49,224 nucleotides of DNA from Bordetella petrii (GCA_017745595.1 WMBV01000038.1:1-49224); one strand, 5' to 3'; shown: positions 15,895 through 26,092, numbered from the stretch's first letter. The notes: a model not told the origin generated them from the letters alone. Numbers and translations are program-made.

Positions 15895-17109
15895 ATGAGC
15901 CGGCCCGCTATTGACGACTCGAGCAAAATGAACCGCAATCTCTGGCTGTTGTCCATCCTGCAGGGCCTGTTCCTTACCAACAATGTCACGTTCATCGCCG
16001 TCAACGGCCTGGTGGGCTTTACGCTCGCGCCGTTCGGCTGGCTGGCCACGCTGCCGGTAATGGGCTATGTGGTGGGCGGGGCCCTGTGCACGGGGCCGGT
16101 GGCCTGGACGCAGAAACGCTTCGGGCGCAAGACCAGCTTCATGCTGGGACTGGCGGTGGCGCTGGGGTCGGCGCTGTTGTGCGCGTTTGCCGCCTACATC
16201 CAGAGCTTCTGGCTGCTGTGCGCGGCCACGACCGTGGCCGGCTACTACTCGGCGAACGGGCAGCTGTACCGCTTCGCGGCGGCCGAGCTGGCCGCGCCCG
16301 GGGCGCGCGAAAAAGCGGTATCGCTGGTGATGGCCGGCGGCCTGCTGGGCGCCGTGCTCGGGCCCAACCTGGCGTCGTTCACCAAGGCATTGCTGCCCAC
16401 TCCTTTCGTTGCCGCCTACCTGGCCCTGGTCGTGGTCGCGCTGGTGGCGATGGCGGTGCTGACGGCCATGGATGTTCCCGACATGGCGGTCCGCAAGGCG
16501 GCCGAGGGCGGCCGTCCGCTGGCCCTGATCGCCCGCCAGCCGGCGTTCATTGTGGCGGCCGGGGCCGGCGCGCTGAGCTACGGCATCATGAATCTGCTGA
16601 TGGCCGGCACGCCCCTGGCCATGGCGCACCATGGTTTGCCATTCGCCGACGCCGCGTGGGTGCTGGAATGGCATGTCATCGGCATGTTCGCCCCCGGCTT
16701 CTTCACCGGGCATCTCATCAAGCGTTTCGGCGTGCTGCCCGTGATGACCTGGGGCGCGCTGCTGAATCTGCTGTGCATCGCCGTCGCGCTGTCGGGCACC
16801 GACCTGCACCATTTCACGACGTCGCTGTTCCTGCTGGGCGTGGGCTGGAATTTTCTGTTCACGGGCGCCACGACGCTGGCGCTTTCGACCTATTCGGCCG
16901 ACGAAAAAGATCGCGCCCAGGCCGCCATCAATTTCTGCGTTTTTGCAGTGATGGCGCTGAGCTCGTTGACGTCGGGCATGCTGGTGACCACGCGGGGCTG
17001 GACGATCCTGAACCTGGGGTCGCTCGTGCCGTTGCTGCTTATTTTCGCGGGCCTGGCCTGGCTGGGCTATAGCTACCGTAAAGCGCCGCGCGCGGCGTCG
17101 GTGGGCTGA
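15895..17109 (+). CDS. MFS transporter
   Basis: A 404-residue inner-membrane carrier with about 12 hydrophobic segments and the loop signature QKRFGRKTSF between segments 2 and 3. It belongs to the major facilitator superfamily; the substrate cannot be read from sequence. The start may be ATG 15895 or ATG 15928 (MNRNLWLLSILQGLF), both without a good ribosome site. A palindromic AATATGCATATATT lies about 30 nt upstream as a possible operator or -10 region. The amidohydrolase gene follows after 170 nt in the same direction, so the carrier may import its substrate (inference). It is the first gene past the island. Confidence 0.8.
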   Translation: MSRPAIDDSSKMNRNLWLLSILQGLFLTNNVTFIAVNGLVGFTLAPFGWLATLPVMGYVVGGALCTGPVAWTQKRFGRKTSFMLGLAVALGSALLCAFAAYIQSFWLLCAATTVAGYYSANGQLYRFAAAELAAPGAREKAVSLVMAGGLLGAVLGPNLASFTKALLPTPFVAAYLALVVVALVAMAVLTAMDVPDMAVRKAAEGGRPLALIARQPAFIVAAGAGALSYGIMNLLMAGTPLAMAHHGLPFADAAWVLEWHVIGMFAPGFFTGHLIKRFGVLPVMTWGALLNLLCIAVALSGTDLHHFTTSLFLLGVGWNFLFTGATTLALSTYSADEKDRAQAAINFCVFAVMALSSLTSGMLVTTRGWTILNLGSLVPLLLIFAGLAWLGYSYRKAPRAASVG

Positions 17110-17162
17110 GCCGGTCGGGGGGCGGTCGGAGGGAATGCCGGAATCCCCCGCCGTTGCGGGTG

Positions 17163-17196
17163 TATGGATTAAAAAAACGAATACCATGCATCCATA
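17163..17196. promoter_or_regulatory. TATGGAT/ATCCATA inverted repeat upstream of the amidohydrolase
   Basis: TATGGAT (17163-17169) and ATCCATA (17190-17196) flank an A-rich 20-nt centre, about 85 nt before the amidohydrolase start. This A/T-rich stretch stands out from the GC-rich flanks and probably holds the promoter. A regulator is not identified; the LysR protein encoded downstream is a candidate. Confidence 0.35.
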
Positions 17197-17280
17197 TATT
17201 TAACTTGTAGATGCCTACGCGTTCCGTTATCTTGGCCTGATCGAGCCGGGGCCGCGCGTCCCGCGCACCGGGGTTTTGTG

Positions 17281-18453
17281 ATGATCGAACGTATTTTCGC
17301 CAACGCTGCTGCCGCCGACGGCAGCACCATTCATATCGCCGTGGCCGAGGGCCGCATTGTGTCTGTCGGACCCGACCTGCCCGACGCCGCCGGCGCCGAC
17401 GTGGTCGACCTGCGGGGCTGGCTGGTTTTGCCCGGCTTTGTCGACGGGCATATTCACCTGGACAAGAGCTTCGTCGGCGATCGCTGGCACCCGCATCAGC
17501 GCGCGAACAGTCTGCGCGAGCGGCTGGCGATCGAGAAGCGGGCGCTGGCCGGCGCGCGGCCGATCGCCGAGCGCGCGCACGCCCTGATCGAACAGGCAGT
17601 CAAGTTCGGCACCGTTGCCATGCGCAGTCACGTGGATGTCGACGCCACGACCGGCCTGTCGCACTTGCATGCCGTCATGCAGGCGCGCGAGGCATGGCGC
17701 GGTATCGTCGACATCGAGCTGGTGGCGTTTCCCCAGGCCGGCGTGATGTCCTGTCCGGGAACGGCGGAAATACTGGACGCGGCCGCGCGGGAAGGCGCCG
17801 AAGTGGTGGGCGGCATCGACCCTGCCACGCTGGACGGCGATGCCGACGGGCAGCTGGACGTGGTGTTCGGCATTGCCGAAAAGCGCGGCGTGAAAATCGA
17901 TATCCACCTGCACGAGCCCGGTTCCCAGGGTGTCGAGCAATTGCACCGCATCGCGGCGCGTACGCGCGCGGCGGGCCTGGGCGGGCGAGTGGCGGTCAGC
18001 CATGCGTACAGCCTGGGCGATGTGGCGCCCGACGTGCTGGACGGCGTGGCGCAGGCGCTGGCCCGGGCCGGCGTGGCCATCATGACGAACGCGCCCGGCG
18101 ACCGGGCGTTTCCGCCGGTACTGCGCCTGTTCGAGGCGGGGGTGAATGTGTTCGCCGGCAACGACAATATCCAGGATGCCTGGTGGCCGTACGGCTCGGG
18201 CGACATGCTGCAGCGGGCGATGCTGGTCGGCTACCGCTCGGGGTTTTATACCGACCAGGCACTGAACGCCGCCCTGCATATGGCGACCGGCGCCGGTGCC
18301 GCCGTGCTGGGGCTGCCGCGCTACGGCCTGCGGGCAGGCAATGAAGCGACGTTCGTGGCGATCCAGGCGCCCAATGCGGCGGCCGCCGTGGCAGCGGTGC
18401 CCGTCGAACGGATCATGATCCGCAAGGGCCGTGTCCGGGCCGATTGCCCGTAG
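17281..18453 (+). CDS. Cytosine deaminase-like amidohydrolase
   Basis: 390 residues of the metal-dependent amidohydrolase superfamily. Metal ligands and signatures are visible: GFVDGHIHLDKS near residue 57, IHLHEPG near 207, SHAYSLG near 240, and GNDNIQDAWWPYG near 295. The HIHLDK form and the final Asp motif resemble cytosine deaminase and related enzymes that hydrolyse C-N bonds in cyclic substrates. The true substrate is unknown. ATG 17281 is used; a GTG directly before it is in frame. Neighbours are an MFS carrier upstream and a convergent LysR gene, suggesting a small uptake-and-hydrolysis unit. Confidence 0.82.
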   Translation: MIERIFANAAAADGSTIHIAVAEGRIVSVGPDLPDAAGADVVDLRGWLVLPGFVDGHIHLDKSFVGDRWHPHQRANSLRERLAIEKRALAGARPIAERAHALIEQAVKFGTVAMRSHVDVDATTGLSHLHAVMQAREAWRGIVDIELVAFPQAGVMSCPGTAEILDAAAREGAEVVGGIDPATLDGDADGQLDVVFGIAEKRGVKIDIHLHEPGSQGVEQLHRIAARTRAAGLGGRVAVSHAYSLGDVAPDVLDGVAQALARAGVAIMTNAPGDRAFPPVLRLFEAGVNVFAGNDNIQDAWWPYGSGDMLQRAMLVGYRSGFYTDQALNAALHMATGAGAAVLGLPRYGLRAGNEATFVAIQAPNAAAAVAAVPVERIMIRKGRVRADCP

Positions 18454-18481
18454 CAGGGGGGGCGGCGGCCGGCGCGGCGCG

Positions 18482-19363
18482 CTATGCGCCGTCGCGCGCC
18501 AGCAGCCGGGTCAGCACGCCGGCCAGTTCCCGGACCAGGCGGTCGGCCGCGGGCCGGTGGAAAATGCCGATCTCGAAAGCGTCGATCTCGGGCAGGCCGC
18601 TTTTGCGGGTCAGCACGGCGTGGTCTTTGGTGACCGTTCGGCGCGGCAGCAGGCTGATGCCCATGCCGCTGGCCACGGCGCCCTGGATGCCGCCCAGGCT
18701 CGAACTGGTGAAGCTGACGCGCCAGCGCCGCCCGGCGGACTCCAGCGCGTGGATCATTTCGTCGCGGTACAGTCCGCGCAACGGAAAGGTGACGATCGGC
18801 ACGGGGTCTTGCTGGATGCACGGATGCCGGGCACTGTCGATCCAGGCCATTTTCTCGGGCCGGCAGGCGACCGCCGCCCGGCTGTGGCGGCGCTGCTTCA
18901 CCAGGATGATGTCCAGTTCGCCGTGGTCGTAGCCGCTGGCCAGGTCGCGGCTCAGGCCGCTGGTGACTTCCAGCTTGGCATTCGGATAGCGGCGGTTGAA
19001 GGCCGACAGCTCGCGGGTGGTGGGGCCGGTGGCGAAGTCTTCGGGCAGGCCCAGCCGGATCGTGACGGCCACCATCGCGCCCGACAGCGCCTCGGCCAGC
19101 TGCTCGTTGGTGGCGAGCATGTGGCGGGCATAGCCCAGCAGCACCTGTCCCGCCTCGGTGGGCCGGATGTCGCGGTTGCCGCGGTCCAGCAGGGGATGCC
19201 CCGCCAGGTCTTCCAGGCGGCGCACCTTCTGGCTGACGGTGGACTGCGTGGAATGCAGCCGGGTGGCCGCGACGGTGAAGCTGCCGCAGTCGGCCACCGC
19301 GACGATGGCCTTGAGCAAGTCCAGGTCGAAGAGCGCGGTATTTGATTTTGAACTGGCAGCCAT
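18482..19363 (-). CDS. LysR-family transcriptional regulator
   Basis: 293 residues. The N-terminal winged helix-turn-helix (FDLDLLKAIVAVADCGSFTVAATRLHSTQSTVSQKVRRLEDLAG would span about 8-52) is typical, followed by a two-lobe effector domain (95-290). The start at 19363 (MAASSKSN) has no clear ribosome site; the frame is open to 19405. Two TTGAATAT copies touch the start codon and may be an autoregulatory site. It converges on the amidohydrolase gene and diverges from the ankyrin gene. Target genes are inferred only from position. Confidence 0.9.
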   Translation of the reverse strand: MAASSKSNTALFDLDLLKAIVAVADCGSFTVAATRLHSTQSTVSQKVRRLEDLAGHPLLDRGNRDIRPTEAGQVLLGYARHMLATNEQLAEALSGAMVAVTIRLGLPEDFATGPTTRELSAFNRRYPNAKLEVTSGLSRDLASGYDHGELDIILVKQRRHSRAAVACRPEKMAWIDSARHPCIQQDPVPIVTFPLRGLYRDEMIHALESAGRRWRVSFTSSSLGGIQGAVASGMGISLLPRRTVTKDHAVLTRKSGLPEIDAFEIGIFHRPAADRLVRELAGVLTRLLARDGA

Positions 19364-19386
19364 TTGAATATTTAACTTTTGAATAT
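19364..19386. promoter_or_regulatory. Direct TTGAATAT repeats between lysR and the ankyrin gene
   Basis: TTGAATAT occurs at 19364-19371 and 19379-19386, 15 nt apart, in an A/T-rich patch at the divergent promoter. This is a plausible LysR-type binding site. The effect on either gene is unproven. Confidence 0.35.
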
Positions 19387-19459
19387 CAAGTCCAACTTTT
19401 ATCATGGCCTGGCGGCACGGGCAATTGCCCGCGCCAGGATGATTCGGCAGAGGTACGAC

Positions 19460-20143
19460 ATGTTGTTGAAACGCATATCCCTGGGCTTGGCCATGGCGCT
19501 TGCCGTGGCGAATTCGATGGCCGTTGCCGCGAACGCGGGCAGCGGCGAGCTGGACGGCCGTTTGCGCCAGGCGGCCGCCGACGGTAATGTGCCCGAGATC
19601 CGGACGCTGCTGGGGCAGGGCGCCGCCATCGACGCGCGCGATCCGCGGGGGCGCACGCCCCTGCTAATCGCCACCCATCGCAATCATGTGCAGGCGGCCC
19701 AGGCGCTGATCGACGCGGGCGCCGACGTGAATGCCAAGGATGCCATCCAGGACAGCCCCTATTTGTATGCGGGCGCGCGCGGCCACGACGAGATCCTGGC
19801 CATGACGCTGGCCCACGGGGCCGACCTGAAAAGCACCAACCGGTACGGCGGCACGGCGCTCATTCCGGCGGCCGAGCGCGGCCATGTCCAGACGGTGCGC
19901 ACGCTGATCGCGGCGGGCGTCGACGTGGACCACGTCAACAATCTGGGCTGGACCGCCCTGCTCGAAGCCATCATCCTGGGCGATGGCGGAGCCAGGCACG
20001 CGCAGATCGTGCAGTTGCTCGTCGATGCCCGCGCTGATGTCGATCTGGCCGACAACCAGGGCGTGACGCCGCTGGCGCATGCGCGCCGTGCCGGGTATGC
20101 CGACATCGTGCGCATCCTGGAACAAGCCGGCGCGCGGGGGTAG
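19460..20143 (+). CDS. Exported ankyrin-repeat protein
   Basis: 227 residues. A signal peptide is clear (KR then LGLAMALAVANSMAVAANA), so the protein is probably periplasmic. The remainder consists of about five ankyrin repeats with the usual consensus (DARDPRGRTPLLIATHRNH, LIDAGADVNAKD, NRYGGTALIPAAERGH, NNLGWTALLEAI, DNQGVTPLAHARRAG). Ankyrin repeats mediate protein binding; similar periplasmic proteins accompany catalase in some bacteria, but no catalase is here. ATG 19460 is chosen because AGAGG precedes it and it gives a normal signal peptide; the frame is open from 19379. Partner unknown. Confidence 0.85.
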   Translation: MLLKRISLGLAMALAVANSMAVAANAGSGELDGRLRQAAADGNVPEIRTLLGQGAAIDARDPRGRTPLLIATHRNHVQAAQALIDAGADVNAKDAIQDSPYLYAGARGHDEILAMTLAHGADLKSTNRYGGTALIPAAERGHVQTVRTLIAAGVDVDHVNNLGWTALLEAIILGDGGARHAQIVQLLVDARADVDLADNQGVTPLAHARRAGYADIVRILEQAGARG

Positions 20144-20164
20144 CCGGTTGTCTTGCCCCTCTTC

Positions 20165-20195
20165 GGTGTCCGACACCCTGCGGGAGTCGGACACC
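20165..20195. repeat. REP-like palindrome, single copy
   Basis: GGTGTCCGAC pairs exactly with GTCGGACACC. It lies between the convergent ankyrin and siderophore-interacting genes and could form a hairpin at both transcript ends. Compared with the commoner TCTGAC/GTCAGA form both arms have changed together. Confidence 0.85.
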
Positions 20196-20249
20196 TGCCA
20201 TCTGCGGAAGCCATCACCCGCCATCGCCCTGGCATCGCTCGTGCCGCTT

Positions 20250-21074
20250 TCAGTCGCCGAACACTTCGTGCGCGTCGGTGCCGCCGCGGCGCCAGTAGCT
20301 GGCGGCGCGGATGCGCGACTTGTCGATGCCGCGTTCCTGCACCAGGTGCTGGCGTATGCCGCGTATGGCGGCGGATTCGCCGGCGGCCCATACATAGCCG
20401 TCGCCTTCGGGCAATTGCAGGCGGCGCACCACGCGTTCCAGCACGGACGGGCCGTCGTCGGGCTCGGCGGCTTCGTGCACCCACTGCAGGCTCAGATCGG
20501 CCCGGGTGGGCAGGGCGATGCGCGCGTCGGGGTGGTGGGTCTGCACGACGGCCAGCACGCGCTTGCCGCGCGGCAGTTCTTCCAGGCGGCGGGCAATGGC
20601 GGGCAGGGCGGTTTCGTCGCCGATCAGCAGATGCCAGTCGAAGCCGTGCGGAATGATGAATGAACCGCGCGGGCCGGCCACGCCCAGGTATTGCCCGGGC
20701 GCGGCCCGGGCGGCCCAGCTGGCGGCCGGCCCGTGGCCATGCAGCACGAAATCGATATCGAGTTCGCCGGCGTCGGCATCGTAGCGGCGCGGCGTGTAGT
20801 CGCGCGTGACCGGGCGCGGTGCGCCCTCGGGGTAGACCGGCCCCTGCGGGCCGATGGTGGGCAGCAGGGGCATGCCGTCGGCCGCGGGCAGGAACACCTT
20901 GACGTGGTCGTCGAACGAGGCCGACACGAAGCCGGCCAGGTCGTCGCCCGCCAGCGTCACGCGCACCAGGTAGGGGCCGATGCGCTGCGCGCGCCGTACC
21001 TGCAGCAGGCGCGCCTTGAGCGGATGCCGTATTTTCTGCACGGCATGGCGGCTGGAAAGAAGAGAAGCATTCAT
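20250..21074 (-). CDS. Siderophore-interacting FAD/NAD(P)H ferric-chelate reductase (YqjH-like)
   Basis: 274 residues of the SIP family, cytoplasmic flavoproteins that reduce ferric siderophores. The FAD-binding barrel covers about 20-125, with the flavin-contact motif RDYTPRRYD and GPRGSF. The nucleotide-binding part (145-270) has LLIGDETALPAIARRLEEL and the C-terminal YVWAAGES and ASYWRRG signature. The start ATG overlaps the PadR stop (ATGA), so the two are co-translated. E. coli YqjH with its repressor YqjI is the same pairing. Metal-dependent control is therefore likely, by analogy. Confidence 0.9.
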   Translation of the reverse strand: MNASLLSSRHAVQKIRHPLKARLLQVRRAQRIGPYLVRVTLAGDDLAGFVSASFDDHVKVFLPAADGMPLLPTIGPQGPVYPEGAPRPVTRDYTPRRYDADAGELDIDFVLHGHGPAASWAARAAPGQYLGVAGPRGSFIIPHGFDWHLLIGDETALPAIARRLEELPRGKRVLAVVQTHHPDARIALPTRADLSLQWVHEAAEPDDGPSVLERVVRRLQLPEGDGYVWAAGESAAIRGIRQHLVQERGIDKSRIRAASYWRRGGTDAHEVFGD

Positions 21075-21631
21075 AGCGATCCTTGGTCCGGTTCGTCGCC
21101 CGCGATTTCGCGGGCGGCCCGCCGCAGAATGGCGGCGATGCGGCGTTGCTCGGCCGCGCCGGCGCCGGTACGGCGCAGCAGCGCCTCGCGCAGTGCGCGG
21201 CGGGCCTCGACGAATTCCTGCAGCCAGCCGCTGGCCCGCTCGGCCTCTTGCACGCCGGCCTCGCCCTGCCACGCCTGCTTCATCCAGGCCATTTTGCGGG
21301 CCGCATGCTGCAGGCCCGCGAACAGCAGTTCGGCGCGCTCGCGATGGGCATCCAGATGTGCCCGGCCGGGGGCGGCCAGGTGGTAGCGCTTGCGGTTGCC
21401 GTGCGTTTCTACCGTGGCGTAGTCCAGTTCTTCCAGATAGGTCAGGGCGGGATAGATGACTCCGGGGCTGGGGGTATAGAAGCCGTTAGAACGGGTTTCC
21501 AGTTCTTTGATCAGTTCGTAGCCGTGGCAGGGCCGTTCTTCCAGCAATACCAGCAGCATCAGCTGCAGTTCGCCGGCACCGAACTTGCGGCCGCGCATCA
21601 TGCGGCCGCCGGCATCGGAAATGGTGGTCAT
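21071..21631 (-). CDS. PadR-family repressor (YqjI-like)
   Basis: 186 residues. The N-terminal winged helix is of PadR type (RKFGAGELQLMLLVLLEE, HGYELIKELETRSNGFYTPS, GVIYPALTYLEELDYATVE), followed by a helical dimerisation region. It has the order and coupling of the E. coli yqjI-yqjH pair, but lacks the long histidine-rich N-terminal metal-binding extension of YqjI, so the signal sensed may differ. A nested palindrome lies immediately upstream (21643-21668), as expected for an autoregulated PadR gene. Confidence 0.88.
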   Translation of the reverse strand: MTTISDAGGRMMRGRKFGAGELQLMLLVLLEERPCHGYELIKELETRSNGFYTPSPGVIYPALTYLEELDYATVETHGNRKRYHLAAPGRAHLDAHRERAELLFAGLQHAARKMAWMKQAWQGEAGVQEAERASGWLQEFVEARRALREALLRRTGAGAAEQRRIAAILRRAAREIAGDEPDQGSL

Positions 21632-21642
21632 GGCGTTTGTTA

Positions 21643-21668
21643 GTATCTTACGATGTATCGTACGATAC
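21643..21668. promoter_or_regulatory. Candidate PadR operator
   Basis: GTATC...GATAC flank two overlapping palindromes, ACGATGTATCGT and TATCGTACGATA, 12 nt upstream of the padR start. This is the only A/T-rich patch in the 74-nt gap to the marR gene. An autorepressor site for the PadR-reductase operon is the likely reading. Confidence 0.55.
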
Positions 21669-21705
21669 TTTTGGGCGCGCCGGCTGTCAAGCGGGCGGCG
21701 CGGGG

Positions 21706-22218
21706 TCAGCCGCCGGACGGGGCCCGCGGCAGGGCGGCTTGCGCGAAATTGCGTTCCAGCATGTCCAGGACATGCGTCAGGGCCTGGACTTCTTCGGCGG
21801 ACAGGCCTTGCAGCGATTCTTCGAAGAATTCCGCGCGGCGCGGCATGGCCTCGTTCACGACCGCCTGGCCGACCGCGGTCAGGCTGGCGTTGGTGACGCG
21901 GTTGTCGTTGGGGTCGGCGCTGCGCGTCACCCAGCCCAGTTGTTGCATGGCCTGCAGCAGGCGCGTCAGCGACGCCGGGTCCAGGCGGCAGCGCTCGGCC
22001 AGCATTTTCTGTGAGCATTGCCCGCATTCGTGCAGGGTCAGCAAAATGCGCCAGCGAGGCATGGCGTGGCCCACGCGGCTGCTGAACGCCGCCTGCATGG
22101 CGCGGTAGGTCTGGCCCAAATGCTGGACGATCTGCAGGCCTTGTTGTTCTTTGGGCAAGACGGGGTCTCCGGCGGGTTGCACAAAAGCGGCGCGCGCGGC
22201 GCCACGGCGTGCGGTCAT
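21706..22218 (-). CDS. MarR-family transcriptional regulator
   Basis: 170 residues with a central winged helix (PRWRILLTLHECGQCSQKML, RLDPASLTRLLQAMQQLGWV, and wing DPNDNRV) flanked by dimerisation helices. MarR proteins usually repress nearby efflux or catabolic genes in response to aromatic ligands. Here no clear partner is adjacent. The start at 22218 gives a somewhat long, alanine-rich N-terminus; a later start is possible. Confidence 0.88.
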   Translation of the reverse strand: MTARRGAARAAFVQPAGDPVLPKEQQGLQIVQHLGQTYRAMQAAFSSRVGHAMPRWRILLTLHECGQCSQKMLAERCRLDPASLTRLLQAMQQLGWVTRSADPNDNRVTNASLTAVGQAVVNEAMPRRAEFFEESLQGLSAEEVQALTHVLDMLERNFAQAALPRAPSGG

Positions 22219-22276
22219 TGTGCCAGGAATGGCGCGCGTCCATCCGCGAGCGGCCGGGCAGGGCCCCAGGTCCCCA

Positions 22277-22354
22277 GGTGTCAGGCTCCCGCAGGGTGCC
22301 TGACACCGTACTGCTGAGATAACTGTGGCACGCAGCGGTGTCAGGCACCCTGCG
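22277..22354. repeat. REP-like inverted pair
   Basis: A full copy (22277-22307, GGTGTCAGGC/GCCTGACACC) is followed after a 29-nt spacer by a second, shortened copy in opposite orientation (22337-22354). The pair lies between the marR start and the adenine deaminase stop. Confidence 0.8.
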
Positions 22355-22360
22355 AAGTGC

Positions 22361-23515
<1,155 letters not shown>

Positions 23516-23575
23516 TTACCGGATGGCGCGCGGTTATTCCCAAATTTTTCCAGTCGAGGTACCCGCGGGGCGGCA

Positions 23576-26092
23576 ATGAAAACGTGGTTCAAGCGCATAC
23601 TGATTGGCCTGGTGGTACTGGTTGTCGTGGCCGTCGTCGGCCTGGCCATCTTTTTGCTCACGTTCGACCCCAACGCCTATAAATACAAGCTCGAAGAGCT
23701 GGTCCAGGAACGCTATCACCGCACCCTGGCCATCGACGGCGAAATCGAACTGTCGCTGTTTCCCCGCATCGGCCTGTCCGTGCAAGACGTCTCGCTGTCC
23801 GAAGTCGACAGCACCGATACTTTCGCCTCTATCGAAAGCATGCGCCTGGCGGTGGCCGTCTGGCCCTTGCTGTCCAGCAATCTGGTGGTCGACCATGTCA
23901 CCATCAACGGCTTCACGGCCCGCGTGGTGCGCGACAAGACCGGCCATCTGAATTTCGAAGATCTCATCGGCGGAGGCCTGGCGAACGCGTCCGAGCCCGC
24001 CGGGCCGGCCACCGCCGCCGTGGGCGCCATGGCCGGGGCCGCCCAGGCCATTGCCACCGGGGGCGCGTCGGCGCCGGCCACCATGCAGATCGACATCGCC
24101 GGGCTCGACCTGCAGGCGGGCGAACTGCAACTGCAAGACGAAATCTCCGGCATGGCGGTGGCGGTCACCAATCTGAACGCCAACACCGGCCGCGTCACGT
24201 ACAACCAGCCGTTCGACGTCAGCCTGTCGGCGCGCCTGGAAGGCGGCAATCCGCGGGTCGACGCCAATCTCACCGGACAGGGCCTGCTTACGCTCGATCC
24301 GCTCGGCCAGCGCTTCGCCGCGCAGAAGCTCGACGTGCGCATGGACGGCAATGTGCTGGGCGCCGAGGCCAAGAGCCTGGCGGCGCGCGGCAACCTGGCC
24401 TTCAATGGCCGTACCTCGTCGCTGGACGTCGGCGGTCTCGAAATCGTGTTCCAGGGCAATGTGCCCGATCCGGCCACGCCCATGAAAAATGTCGAGGCCA
24501 GCGTCACCATTCCGAAGCTGGCGCTCGACCCGCACAAGCTGCAGTTGCAGGCCGAGAAACTGGCCGTGCGGGCCAAAGGCGCCTTGCCCGGCGGCCCCTT
24601 CGAACTGGCGGCCGACGCGCCGGCCCTGAACGTTTCGCCGTCTTCGGCTACCGGTCAGGCGCTGACCGGCCGCGTGCGCCTGCAGGGCCTGGATGCCAGT
24701 TTCGGTCTGAACGGCATCAGCGGCAATGCGGGCGAACTCGACATCAAGGAAATCAAGCTCGACAGCACGCTGACCCAGGGCGAGCGCGTGGTCAAGGCGG
24801 TGTTTACCTCGCCGGCCACGTTCAACCTGTGGCAGCGCGCCATCGCGCTGTCGGCCCTGAAAGGCGACGTCAGCATCACCGACCCCGGCCTGCCCAAGGG
24901 CAGCCTGCAGATTCCCGTCATCGGCAGCCTGAACGCCAACCTGCAAAAAGACCAGGCCGTCGCCAAGATCAACGCCGTGCTCGAGGGCGGCAAGTTCGAC
25001 CTGACCGCCGACGTCAAGAAACTGTCCGATGTTCCCGACATCACCTTCGCGTTGGCGGTCGACACGCTCGATCTCGACAAGCTGGCCCCGCCCGTGCCGC
25101 TGGCCGCGCCCAAGGCGCCCGCCGGCGACGGCAAGCAAGACAATCCCGCCAAGCCGCCGGCCACGCCCGCCGCCGGCACGTCCACGGTGGCCGACAGCTC
25201 GATCGATCTCTCGGCCCTGGTGGGCCCCACCGCCAACGGCACCATCAAGATCGGCCAACTGGTCGTGCGCGGCCTGAAGGCCAGCGAGCTCACCGCCAAG
25301 ATCAAGCTCGACAAGGGCAAGCTCGACATCTCCGCGCTGGCGGCGGCGCTGTACGGCGGCAAGCTGGGCGGTACCGTGTCGATCAACGCGGCCGAGAACA
25401 ACCAGGTGGCGGCCAAGATGACGCTGGCGGGCATCGCCATCGGTCCGCTGCTCTCCGACCTGGTCCAGCAAACCGCCCTGACCGGCACCGGCAGCCTGGC
25501 GCTGGACCTGAAAACCGCGGGCTCCAATTCGTACGCGCTGACCACCGGCCTGAACGGCAGCATGCAAGTGCGCCTGCGCGATGGGGCGGTGCGCGGCATC
25601 AACATCGCGCAAACGCTGCGCGAGCTCAAGGCGGCGTTCACCGGCGAAGCCGCAGATCCCGCGCTGGCGGCCGACCAGACGCGCCAGACCGATTTCACGT
25701 CGCTCGAGGCCGACCTGGTGTTCGTCAAGGGCGTGGCCAATGCCAAGCGGCTCGATATGGCATCGCCGCTGCTGCGCGTGTCGCAGGGCGATCCGGCGGC
25801 CATCGATTTCGTCCAGAAAACCCTGAATTTCGTGGCCAAGGTAAAGGTGGTCAACACCAGCACCGGGCAAGACGGCAAAGACCTCGAAGAACTCAAGGGC
25901 ATCACCATTCCCGTGCTGATCAGCGGCCCGTTCGACAAACCCGTCTATACCGTGCAGTGGCGCGGCGCGGCCAGCGAGGCGCTCAAGCGCGGGCTGGAAC
26001 AAAAACTGAAAGAAGCCGTGGAAAAGAAGGCCGCCGATTCCAAACTGGCTCCGCAACTCGACAAAGCACTGAAAGGAATCCTGGGCAAATGA
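23576..26092 (+). CDS. AsmA-family inner-membrane-anchored protein
   Basis: 838 residues. One N-terminal membrane segment (IGLVVLVVVAVVGLAIFLLT, about 9-28) anchors a long periplasmic part rich in beta structure. The conserved AsmA opening FDPNAYKYKLEELVQERYHR...DGEIELSLFPRIGLSVQDV is present, and the C-terminal AsmA_2 region covers about 600-800. Such proteins influence outer-membrane assembly, probably by lipid transport between the membranes. A low-complexity alanine/proline linker lies near 515-550. ATG 23576 is chosen because the membrane anchor starts there. Its stop overlaps the start of the next gene (ATGA). Confidence 0.9.
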   Translation: MKTWFKRILIGLVVLVVVAVVGLAIFLLTFDPNAYKYKLEELVQERYHRTLAIDGEIELSLFPRIGLSVQDVSLSEVDSTDTFASIESMRLAVAVWPLLSSNLVVDHVTINGFTARVVRDKTGHLNFEDLIGGGLANASEPAGPATAAVGAMAGAAQAIATGGASAPATMQIDIAGLDLQAGELQLQDEISGMAVAVTNLNANTGRVTYNQPFDVSLSARLEGGNPRVDANLTGQGLLTLDPLGQRFAAQKLDVRMDGNVLGAEAKSLAARGNLAFNGRTSSLDVGGLEIVFQGNVPDPATPMKNVEASVTIPKLALDPHKLQLQAEKLAVRAKGALPGGPFELAADAPALNVSPSSATGQALTGRVRLQGLDASFGLNGISGNAGELDIKEIKLDSTLTQGERVVKAVFTSPATFNLWQRAIALSALKGDVSITDPGLPKGSLQIPVIGSLNANLQKDQAVAKINAVLEGGKFDLTADVKKLSDVPDITFALAVDTLDLDKLAPPVPLAAPKAPAGDGKQDNPAKPPATPAAGTSTVADSSIDLSALVGPTANGTIKIGQLVVRGLKASELTAKIKLDKGKLDISALAAALYGGKLGGTVSINAAENNQVAAKMTLAGIAIGPLLSDLVQQTALTGTGSLALDLKTAGSNSYALTTGLNGSMQVRLRDGAVRGINIAQTLRELKAAFTGEAADPALAADQTRQTDFTSLEADLVFVKGVANAKRLDMASPLLRVSQGDPAAIDFVQKTLNFVAKVKVVNTSTGQDGKDLEELKGITIPVLISGPFDKPVYTVQWRGAASEALKRGLEQKLKEAVEKKAADSKLAPQLDKALKGILGK

